Both the position numbers and the translations under genes were made by a program. Of a stretch of DNA of 14,961 nucleotides, positions 7,703-13,758 are shown in pieces (within the stretch, counting starts at the first letter, position 1; the number at the start of each line of letters is the position of its first letter). Source of the DNA: an uncultured Methylococcaceae bacterium. Its GTDB lineage: Bacteria; Pseudomonadota; Gammaproteobacteria; Methylococcales; Methylomonadaceae. Below the pieces are notes generated by a model that saw only the letters and a program-made list of their open reading frames with translations, searched no databases and was not told where the DNA came from. Location of the stretch: positions 1-14,961 of the forward strand of contig CAJVYO010000013.1 in the NCBI GenBank assembly GCA_913009515.1, written 5' to 3'.

Positions 7703-8086
7703 TTGGATAAAAATATGAAAATTCTTGTTGTTGATGATTTTTCAACAATGCGACGTATTGTAAAGAATTTATTAGGGGATCTAGGTTTTACTAATCTAGA
7801 TGAAGCTGATGATGGCTTAACTGCACTGCCTATCTTGCAAGCTGGAGGAGTTGATTTTCTGGTGACTGATTGGAATATGCCGGGTATGACAGGAATTGAC
7901 TTATTAAAAGCAGTACGAGCCGATCCTAAATTATCAACTATGCCTGTATTAATGGTAACAGCAGAGGCGAAACGTGAACAGATTATTCTGGCAGCTCAAG
8001 CGGGTGTGAATGGTTATGTGATAAAACCGTTTACTGCAGCTACACTCAAAGAAAAAATTGATAAAATTTTTGAAAGAATAGATTAA
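7703..8086 (+). CDS. cheY: Chemotaxis response regulator CheY (TTG start)
   Basis: CheY is the single-domain response regulator that, once phosphorylated by CheA, binds the flagellar switch and changes rotation. The 127 residues form one receiver domain. The acidic pair D11/D12, phospho-acceptor D56 in VTDWNMPGM, T86 in MVTAEAKRE, Y105 and K108 in VIKPFT are all present. It closely resembles the CheY of polar-flagellum clusters (Vibrio CheY-3, Pseudomonas CheY), which also have an extra NKNM-type lead-in before KIL. That lead-in and the well-spaced ribosome binding site support the TTG at 7703. An ATG at 7715 would give a protein four residues shorter that would still fold. It is followed 21 bases later by cheZ. 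Confidence 0.96.
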   Translation: MDKNMKILVVDDFSTMRRIVKNLLGDLGFTNLDEADDGLTALPILQAGGVDFLVTDWNMPGMTGIDLLKAVRADPKLSTMPVLMVTAEAKREQIILAAQAGVNGYVIKPFTAATLKEKIDKIFERID

Positions 8087-8107
8087 ATAAAAAAATAGGA
8101 ATTTTTA

Positions 8108-8833
8108 ATGACTGATGCTGCTGTAGAGGATGTTCGTCTTGTTTTAGCTAAAAATTTAGTTGAAGCCTTAGAAAATAAAAATGAAGTGAAAGCGAATGAA
8201 ATTTTAGATGAAATTTCAGGGTTAAGAGAGTCAATTTTATTTCAAGAGGTAGGTAGATTAACGCGTGAATTGCATGATTCGATGAAAAATTTTGCCTCAG
8301 ATTCTAGTATTTTAACATTAACTGAGTCAGATATTCCCGATGCAAAAGAGCGGTTACAGTATGTTATTGAAACGACTGAAAAAGCGGCTCATAAAACAAT
8401 AGCAGTTATTGAAGAAATTAATCCTATTTTAAAATCTTTAATAGCTGAGACAGATAACTTATCGGCTCAGTGGGATTTATTATCGACCAATGAATCATTA
8501 CAAAGTAATGTAGAGACTATCAATATTAATGTTGTAAATTATTTTTCTCAAACGAGAGAATGTTTAGTACGATTAGAAACAGGGTTAAATGATATTTTAT
8601 TAGCTCAAGATTTTCAAGATATTACTGGTCAGATTATTACGCGTGTGATTAATTTGGTTCAAAGTTTAGAATCAAATATGGTGGGTTTAGTCAGTCTTTC
8701 GTCAAATAAAGTTAAAGATACTGATGAACTATATTTAGAAGGTCCTGTTGTACCTGGCGTTAATGATGATAAAAAAAATGTTGCAGCAAATCAAGATGAA
8801 GTTGATGAACTTTTATCTAGTTTAGGTTTCTGA
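8108..8833 (+). CDS. cheZ: CheY-phosphate phosphatase CheZ
   Basis: CheZ removes phosphate from CheY and so ends the motor signal. The 241 residues give a mostly helical protein. The catalytic motif is clear, DFQDITGQ at 168-175, with D171 and Q175 matching E. coli D143 and the catalytic Q147. The C-terminal peptide DEVDELLSSLGF (230-241) is the typical CheY-binding tail, joined by a flexible linker (about 205-229). AGGA (8097-8100) is seven bases before the ATG. The stop codon overlaps the cheA ribosome binding site. CheZ with CheY and CheA is usual for beta- and gammaproteobacterial arrays. Confidence 0.96.
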   Translation: MTDAAVEDVRLVLAKNLVEALENKNEVKANEILDEISGLRESILFQEVGRLTRELHDSMKNFASDSSILTLTESDIPDAKERLQYVIETTEKAAHKTIAVIEEINPILKSLIAETDNLSAQWDLLSTNESLQSNVETININVVNYFSQTRECLVRLETGLNDILLAQDFQDITGQIITRVINLVQSLESNMVGLVSLSSNKVKDTDELYLEGPVVPGVNDDKKNVAANQDEVDELLSSLGF

Positions 8834-8843
8834 GGAATAAAGT

Positions 8844-10898
8844 ATGTCAATTGATCTTGAAGATGAGATTTTACAAGATTTTCTAGTAGAAGCTGGAGAA
8901 ATTCTTGAATTATTAGGTGAGCAGTTAGTTGAGTTAGAAAATACACCAGATGATTTAGATTTATTAAATGCAATTTTTCGTGGTTTTCATACGATTAAGG
9001 GTGGAGCAGGATTTTTATCTATTGATGCGATGGTGGGCGTTTGTCATAAAGCTGAAGATGTTTTTAATGTTTTGCGTAATGGTGATCGAGCTGTTGATAC
9101 GCCGCTTATGGATGTTATCTTGCGAGTAGTCGATGATGTTAATGTCATGTTTGATTTGGTGCGGGCAGGCGAAATGCCTAAGCCTGTTGAACAAGAGTTA
9201 CTAGATACACTGCAAACGTTTACCGTGCCGGATAGTGCGGATTCTGAGGAGGCAGATGAAAGTATTATTAAAGATGCTTCAGCTGCAGTTAGTAATGAGC
9301 TAGATGTTATGTTGGATTCTTCAACGACTGAAACAGCAGCACCTGCTGACAATGGCGATATTACTGAAGAAGAATTTGATAAGGTACTCGATGAATTGCA
9401 TGGTAAAGGTTCATTTAATGTCGGTAATTTAGAGGGTGATGATAAACCTAAGGATGCTAAAAAGGAATTTGTTGCACCATCAGGTGATGGTGATATTACC
9501 GAAGAAGAATTTGATAATTATTTAGATGAATTACATGGTAAAGGAAAATTTAATAATAGTATTTCAGAGGAAGTACCCGCTGTAGAAAAAGCAGAGGTTA
9601 AAAAGGAAGAACCTAAAGTAGAGCCCAAAGTAGAACCCAAAAAGGAAGAGCCTAAAACAGCGGCTCCTAAAAAAGCCGCTCCTAAAAAAGAGGCTGGCGG
9701 GGATACTAAGGCAAAAGCAAAATCGGCTCCGGCAGAAACGACAGTTAGGGTAGACACCGGTATTCTTGATAGTATTATGAATATGGTGGGTGAGCTGGTT
9801 TTAGTTAGGAATCGCTTTCAAACCTTAGCCGCTGAAAAAGAAGATGAAGATATTGCTAAAACCGTTAGCAATCTAGATGTTGTAACCGCAGATTTACAGT
9901 TAGCGGTTATGAAAACAAGAATGCAGCCTATCAAAAAAGTGTTTGGTAAGTTTCCTCGTGTTGTTAGAGATTTATCGCGTCAGTTAGGCAAAGAAATAAA
10001 ATTAGAATTAGTGGGTGAAGAAACAGATTTAGATAAAAATCTTGTAGAAGCATTGGCCGATCCTTTGGTGCATTTGGTGAGAAATGCGGTTGACCACGGG
10101 GTAGAAACGCCAGATGTTAGAATGGCTAATGATAAACCTTCTGAAGGTACGGTCATTTTAGCGGCTTCTCAAGAGGGTGATCATATCGAATTAAGCATCA
10201 AGGATGATGGTGCTGGTATGAATGCTGATAAATTAAGAGGTATTGCGGTTAGAAAAGGTCTAATGGATGAAGAGACTGCTGCACGATTAGATGATAGAGA
10301 TTGCTTTAATCTAATTTTTGCACCTGGTTTTTCAACAAAAGATGTTATTTCTGATGTATCAGGGCGTGGTGTGGGAATGGACGTGGTTAAAACCCGTATT
10401 TCCCAAATGAATGGTACTGTAGAAGTTGATTCTGTTGAGGGTGAAGGTAGTACCATTACCATTAAAGTCCCACTCACATTAGCAATTATGCCGACCTTAA
10501 TGGTCAAGTTAGGCGGACAATCGTTTGCTTTGCCGTTAGCAAGTGTCTTAGAAATTTTAGATTTAGATATGGGGCAGACGCAGGTTGTTGATGGTCAAAT
10601 GATTATTATGGTGCGTAATAGTGCTTTACCATTATTTTATTTAAGTGATTGGCTTATCCATAAAGATGATTATATTGCCAATAAAGAAAGTAATGCTCAT
10701 GTCGTCGTGGTTAATTCAGGCGGCAGACAAATTGGTTTTGTTGTTGATCAATTAGTCGGTCAAGAAGAAGTGGTTATTAAAGCATTAGGTGCTAAATTGC
10801 ATGGATTAGATGGGTTGGCGGGAGCGACCATTACAGGTGATGGTCAAATAGCACTCATTTTAGATGTTCCAGGCTTAATGAATAAATATGTTGATTAG
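8844..10898 (+). CDS. cheA: Chemotaxis histidine kinase CheA
   Basis: CheA takes the signal from chemoreceptors and passes phosphate to CheY. The 684 residues hold P1 (about 1-105) with the phospho-histidine H49 in FRGFHTIKGGAGF, a long linker (about 130-298), P3 dimerisation (about 300-365), P4 ATPase (about 366-545; N box LVRNAVDHGVE 411-421, DDGAGM 454-459, GFSTK 495-499, GRGVGMDVV 507-515) and the CheW-like P5 (about 550-684). No P2 (CheY-binding) domain is recognisable. The linker instead has two copies of a DITEEEFD..LDELHGKG motif (172-189, 217-234) and a Lys/Pro/Glu/Ala-rich tract. GAGGA (8832-8836) precedes the ATG by seven bases. cheB, usual downstream, is absent. Confidence 0.97.
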   Translation: MSIDLEDEILQDFLVEAGEILELLGEQLVELENTPDDLDLLNAIFRGFHTIKGGAGFLSIDAMVGVCHKAEDVFNVLRNGDRAVDTPLMDVILRVVDDVNVMFDLVRAGEMPKPVEQELLDTLQTFTVPDSADSEEADESIIKDASAAVSNELDVMLDSSTTETAAPADNGDITEEEFDKVLDELHGKGSFNVGNLEGDDKPKDAKKEFVAPSGDGDITEEEFDNYLDELHGKGKFNNSISEEVPAVEKAEVKKEEPKVEPKVEPKKEEPKTAAPKKAAPKKEAGGDTKAKAKSAPAETTVRVDTGILDSIMNMVGELVLVRNRFQTLAAEKEDEDIAKTVSNLDVVTADLQLAVMKTRMQPIKKVFGKFPRVVRDLSRQLGKEIKLELVGEETDLDKNLVEALADPLVHLVRNAVDHGVETPDVRMANDKPSEGTVILAASQEGDHIELSIKDDGAGMNADKLRGIAVRKGLMDEETAARLDDRDCFNLIFAPGFSTKDVISDVSGRGVGMDVVKTRISQMNGTVEVDSVEGEGSTITIKVPLTLAIMPTLMVKLGGQSFALPLASVLEILDLDMGQTQVVDGQMIIMVRNSALPLFYLSDWLIHKDDYIANKESNAHVVVVNSGGRQIGFVVDQLVGQEEVVIKALGAKLHGLDGLAGATITGDGQIALILDVPGLMNKYVD
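9357..9419 (+). repeat. CheA linker motif, copy 1
   Basis: Codons 172-192 of cheA encode DITEEEFDKVLDELHGKG followed by SFN. They match copy 2 in all but a few positions. The two copies are 45 codons apart. Confidence 0.85.
9492..9554 (+). repeat. CheA linker motif, copy 2
   Basis: Codons 217-237 of cheA encode DITEEEFDNYLDELHGKG followed by KFN. The conserved core between copies is the acidic helix-like EEEFD..LDELHGKG. Similar EEF..LLD.LHGKG motifs occur in CheA of pseudomonads, to my recollection. Confidence 0.85.
9591..9737 (+). repeat. Lys/Pro/Glu/Ala-rich low-complexity linker in cheA
   Basis: Codons 250-298 encode a disordered tract with short repeated units such as EPKVEPKVEPKKEEPK and APKKAAPKK. 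It looks like a flexible spacer between the acidic motifs and the P3 dimerisation helix. The short repeats make it prone to length change by slippage. Confidence 0.8.
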
Positions 10899-10935
10899 TC
10901 AGTTATTATATACTTATTAATAGAGTCGTTACGTT

Positions 10936-11730
10936 ATGAAAATATGGTCAGTTTCTAATCAGAAAGGTGGGGTAGGTAAGACAACCAGCGTTATTACGAT
11001 GGGTGGCTTATTGTCATCATGGGGATACCGAACGTTGTTGGTAGATCTCGATCCTCATGGATCTTTAAGTAGTTATTTTAAGCATAATCCTGATAATATT
11101 GATGCGAGTGTTTATAACTTATTTCATAATGCGAGCTGTAAAGTCAAAAGTTATGATCCTAGACCTTATATCTCAGAAACTGAATTTCCTGAGCTATTTA
11201 TTTTACCTGCCTCAACTGCAATTGCGACATTAGATAGACAAGTTGCATCATTAGGGGGTATGGGACTAGTAATATCACATGCCTTAGAAGAAGTTGCAGA
11301 TGAATATGATTATGTGATTATTGATAGCCCGCCTATGTTGGGGGTGTTAATGATAAATGCCTTAGCTTCTTGTGAATATTTAGTGGTGCCTGTTGTCACT
11401 GAGTTTTTAGCCTTACAAGGTTTGGATCGTATGATTAGGACTATTCAAATGGTGTTTAAATCACGTGCGGTGCCGCCAGGTTATAAAATATTGCCTACAA
11501 TGGTTGATAAACGCACTAAGACGGCAATTAAATGTTTGGATGTTTTACGTAAGAAATATCCTAAAAACGTATGGGATAGTTTTGTGCCTGTTGATACTAA
11601 ATTGCGAGAAGCAAGTAGTATAGGGGTGCCAGCGTCTATTTATGATCCAACCTCTAGGGCTGTTGCTCAATATTCAAATTTATTAGATACTTTATTGGAA
11701 GAAGGCAAGCAAAAAGCTAATTTTAAATAA
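10936..11730 (+). CDS. parC: ParA-family ATPase ParC, chemosensory array positioning
   Basis: This is a ParA/Soj-like ATPase. In polar chemotaxis clusters such a protein (ParC in Vibrio) directs arrays to the cell pole and their inheritance at division. The 264 residues have a deviant Walker A NQKGGVGKTTS (8-18, signature K10 and K15), Walker A' LVDLDP (35-40) and Walker B YVIIDSPP (126-133). The position between cheA and a CheW-like gene separates it from chromosomal ParA, which normally sits beside parB, and no parB is present here. The Shine-Dalgarno is weak (AGAG about ten bases upstream). Its stop overlaps the next start by one base (TAATG at 11728-11732). The symbol is assigned by context and family; some genomes call it parA or soj. 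Confidence 0.9.
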   Translation: MKIWSVSNQKGGVGKTTSVITMGGLLSSWGYRTLLVDLDPHGSLSSYFKHNPDNIDASVYNLFHNASCKVKSYDPRPYISETEFPELFILPASTAIATLDRQVASLGGMGLVISHALEEVADEYDYVIIDSPPMLGVLMINALASCEYLVVPVVTEFLALQGLDRMIRTIQMVFKSRAVPPGYKILPTMVDKRTKTAIKCLDVLRKKYPKNVWDSFVPVDTKLREASSIGVPASIYDPTSRAVAQYSNLLDTLLEEGKQKANFK

Positions 11731-12605
11731 TGAGTAATAAGCAACGAAAAGTGACTAATCAGTCGTTTGTGAAGCAAGATTTAGCCTTAGATTCTTATTT
11801 ATCGACACTGTTAACAGAAATTCCCTCTTTATTACAAAATGATATAGAGCAAAAGATTGCTAAGATAGAGCCGAAACCTAAGAAAAGAGTAAAGGTTAAA
11901 AGTACCTACATACCTAGAAGAATTAAACCACAAGCCATTGAACACACGCGTATTGAAAAAGAAGTAAAGCTTAAAGAGATAGATAAAAAAGAGAGTCTGA
12001 TCAAAGAGCCTCAACCTATAGAACAAAAAAAGCCGTTTATTTTACCTAAAATAGCTAAAGAAAATAGTGTTGATACTCAAGTAAAAATAATCAAGACGCA
12101 GGAAATAAAAGCAGAAGTAGTAGATGAATTAGATTTTTTACCTGATTATATGCGGGAAGATTTTTTAGCATTATTTTTTAGAGTAGGTGAATCTGTTTTA
12201 GCTATACCCTTAGTTTCCTTGGCCAGAACCATAAGATTTGACCTTGAAGGTATTACCAAAATGCCTAGTCAGCCTAGTTGGTATCTAGGGGTTAAATATG
12301 AAATGCAAAAAAAAGTCGGCATTTTAAATATGAATTATCTTATTAATGATGAGGGCTATAATGATTCACGGGATTATGATATTCAACCTTTAGTTAATAT
12401 TTTATTGACTTTAGATGGTGAATGGGGATTAGCATGTGATGAAGTCATGAATATTTCAAAAATAGCCATTGATAAAGTACATTGGCGACTCAATAGAAAA
12501 TATAGACCTTGGTTTTTAGGGACATTAACCGATGAACTAGCGATTATTGCCGATCTTGATCAGTGTATATTAAATAAAAAAAATATCACGATGATACGGC
12601 GTTAA
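11730..12605 (+). CDS. parP: CheW-like array coupling protein, ParP-type
   Basis: ParP links ParC to the chemosensory array through a CheW-like domain that contacts CheA and receptors. The 291 residues have a short N-terminal helix (LDSYLSTLLTEIPSLLQ, 20-36). A long, strongly basic low-complexity linker follows (about 40-130, rich in Lys, Ile, Pro and Glu). The C-terminal CheW-like domain spans about 144-285 (LALFFRVGESVLAIPLVSL at 146-164; WYLGVKY at 184-190). That domain is divergent: it lacks the usual GINLRG arginine motif of true CheW, consistent with an array-integration role rather than a standard coupler. The assignment rests on domain layout and on the parC-parP-cheW order. It is translationally coupled to parC by TAATG. 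Confidence 0.85.
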   Translation: MSNKQRKVTNQSFVKQDLALDSYLSTLLTEIPSLLQNDIEQKIAKIEPKPKKRVKVKSTYIPRRIKPQAIEHTRIEKEVKLKEIDKKESLIKEPQPIEQKKPFILPKIAKENSVDTQVKIIKTQEIKAEVVDELDFLPDYMREDFLALFFRVGESVLAIPLVSLARTIRFDLEGITKMPSQPSWYLGVKYEMQKKVGILNMNYLINDEGYNDSRDYDIQPLVNILLTLDGEWGLACDEVMNISKIAIDKVHWRLNRKYRPWFLGTLTDELAIIADLDQCILNKKNITMIRR

Positions 12606-12637
12606 TTTTTAATAATAGATAATTTGGATTTAAAAAT

Positions 12638-13141
12638 ATGAGTGATGATGAAAATAGTAGTAATGTCATAATTGATGGTGAAACGGTTAATGATCCGTTA
12701 ATGCAATGGGTTACTTTTCGTTTAGGTGATGAAAAGTATGGTATTAATGTGATGCAGGTTCAAGAAGTATTACGAGTTACGGATATTGCGCCGGTACCAG
12801 GTGCTCCGGGGTATGTACTTGGGATTATCAACTTGCGTGGTAATGTTGTTACTGTTATTGATACCCGTAATCGTTTTGGTTTACTGTCTAAAGAAACTGA
12901 TGATTCAACGCGTATTGTTATTATAGAAACAGATCATCATATTATTGGTATTATGGTCGATAGTGTTGCTGAAGTGGTCGATTTAAGAAGTTCAGAAATT
13001 GAAACTGCACCGAATGTGGGCAATGATGAAAGTTCTAAATATATACAAGGTGTCACGAGCCGCGATAATGAACTATTAATTTTAGTCGATTTGAATAAAT
13101 TTTTAAGTGACGAAGAAAATGAAGAGCTAGATAATTACTAA
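12638..13141 (+). CDS. cheW: Chemotaxis coupling protein CheW
   Basis: CheW bridges chemoreceptors and CheA in the signalling array. The 167 residues form one CheW domain (about 20-157) after a short acidic N-terminus. Recognisable features are WVTFRLGDEKYGINVMQVQEV starting at residue 24, APVPGAPGYVLGIINLRG (51-68) with conserved R67 in the receptor-contact region, VTVIDTRNRFG (71-81) and GIMVDSVAEV (104-113). The C-terminus is an acidic tail. GGA at 12626-12628 is nine bases before the ATG. It is a conventional CheW, unlike the divergent ParP-type protein just upstream. Confidence 0.96.
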   Translation: MSDDENSSNVIIDGETVNDPLMQWVTFRLGDEKYGINVMQVQEVLRVTDIAPVPGAPGYVLGIINLRGNVVTVIDTRNRFGLLSKETDDSTRIVIIETDHHIIGIMVDSVAEVVDLRSSEIETAPNVGNDESSKYIQGVTSRDNELLILVDLNKFLSDEENEELDNY

Positions 13142-13164
13142 TTTATTAAGTAATGACAATTTAA

Positions 13165-13169
13165 AGAGG
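13165..13169 (+). promoter_or_regulatory. Ribosome binding site for the small gene at 13176
   Basis: AGAGG lies six bases before the ATG at 13176 and only three before an in-frame TTG at 13173, so ATG is the better start. A strong site in front of such a short frame is evidence that it is translated. Confidence 0.6.
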
Positions 13170-13175
13170 TGATTG

Positions 13176-13355
13176 ATGGTAAATATTGAACCAACGGGAG
13201 CGATTAGTCCCATTAAAAAGCCTATTAGGATTGATATTAGCAATAATAAAAGAAGAAATAAGCAACCATCATCAAGGCATTCTGGTGATGATAAAGAGCA
13301 ACAAACTAGGCATCCTGATGAAAACGAAGTTCAACATATCGATGAAATTGTTTAA
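13176..13355 (+). CDS. Small charged protein of unknown function, 59 residues
   Basis: I do not recognise a family for this gene with confidence. The protein has 59 residues and no membrane segment or cysteine. The N-terminal part is mildly hydrophobic (VNIEPTGAISPIKKPIRIDI). It is followed by a basic, Asn/Arg/Lys-rich stretch and then an acidic, His-rich tail ending HIDEIV. The middle looks disordered. It is likely to be real: AGAGG is six bases upstream, it starts 34 bases after cheW, and its stop overlaps the DUF2802 start (TAATG at 13353-13357). Very small proteins with a similar ending occur near flagellar genes in related bacteria, to my recollection. A role in flagellar or array function is inferred from position only. 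Confidence 0.65.
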   Translation: MVNIEPTGAISPIKKPIRIDISNNKRRNKQPSSRHSGDDKEQQTRHPDENEVQHIDEIV

Positions 13356-13741
13356 TGGCTATTGAATTTATTATTATTTTTAGTGTGATGGCAGTTAGTA
13401 TTTTATTATTATCGGGTGGCATAATTTGGCTTATTTTAGAGCAGAATAAGCTAAAAGTTAGTCAGGATAATTTATTAACGCAAGTCGATAGCATGAGTAA
13501 CGATATTGCGGTTGTGTGTTCTACTGCCGTAAATGTTGATATGCGATTATCTCAGCAGAGTACGCAAGTTGATAATGTGGTAAAAGATGTTAATCAGCAT
13601 AAAAAAATAGAAACTGAAGAGAAACAGCCTTATTCGCTTGCCATTCAAAAAGTTCAGTCCGGAGCGAGCAGTCAAGAACTTATAAAAGAATGTGGTTTAA
13701 GCCGAGAAGAGGCGGCATTGCTCATCAAATTACATGGATAA
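13355..13741 (+). CDS. DUF2802 family membrane-anchored protein
   Basis: The 128-residue protein has an N-terminal membrane helix (about 4-28), a probable coiled-coil or helical linker (about 30-90) and a C-terminal DUF2802-like domain (about 93-127: YSLAIQKVQSGASSQELIKE and then CGLSREEAALLIKLHG). The C-terminal part resembles a small helix-turn-helix-like fold with the family pattern of a Cys-Gly-Leu-Ser turn and a final Leu-His. DUF2802 genes regularly follow cheW in polar flagellum clusters (for example in Vibrio and Pseudomonas), but the function is not established. With an N-terminal anchor and cytoplasmic tail it could work at the membrane near the array or motor; that is inference. 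It is coupled to the small gene upstream by a one-base overlap. Confidence 0.85.
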   Translation: MAIEFIIIFSVMAVSILLLSGGIIWLILEQNKLKVSQDNLLTQVDSMSNDIAVVCSTAVNVDMRLSQQSTQVDNVVKDVNQHKKIETEEKQPYSLAIQKVQSGASSQELIKECGLSREEAALLIKLHG

Positions 13742-13758
13742 AATGGAATCATAACGTG

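Noticed and set aside
9044..9352. Minus-strand frames inside cheA (also 9518-9757 and 10181-10507)
   Set aside because: Their Ser/Ala/Leu-rich products mirror the repetitive or conserved codons of cheA and have no ribosome binding site or known motif. They are antisense shadows.
10936..11730. A chromosome or plasmid partition gene (parA/soj)
   Set aside because: No parB or parS-like repeats are present, and the position between cheA and a CheW-like gene is the known location of the chemotaxis ParC ATPase.
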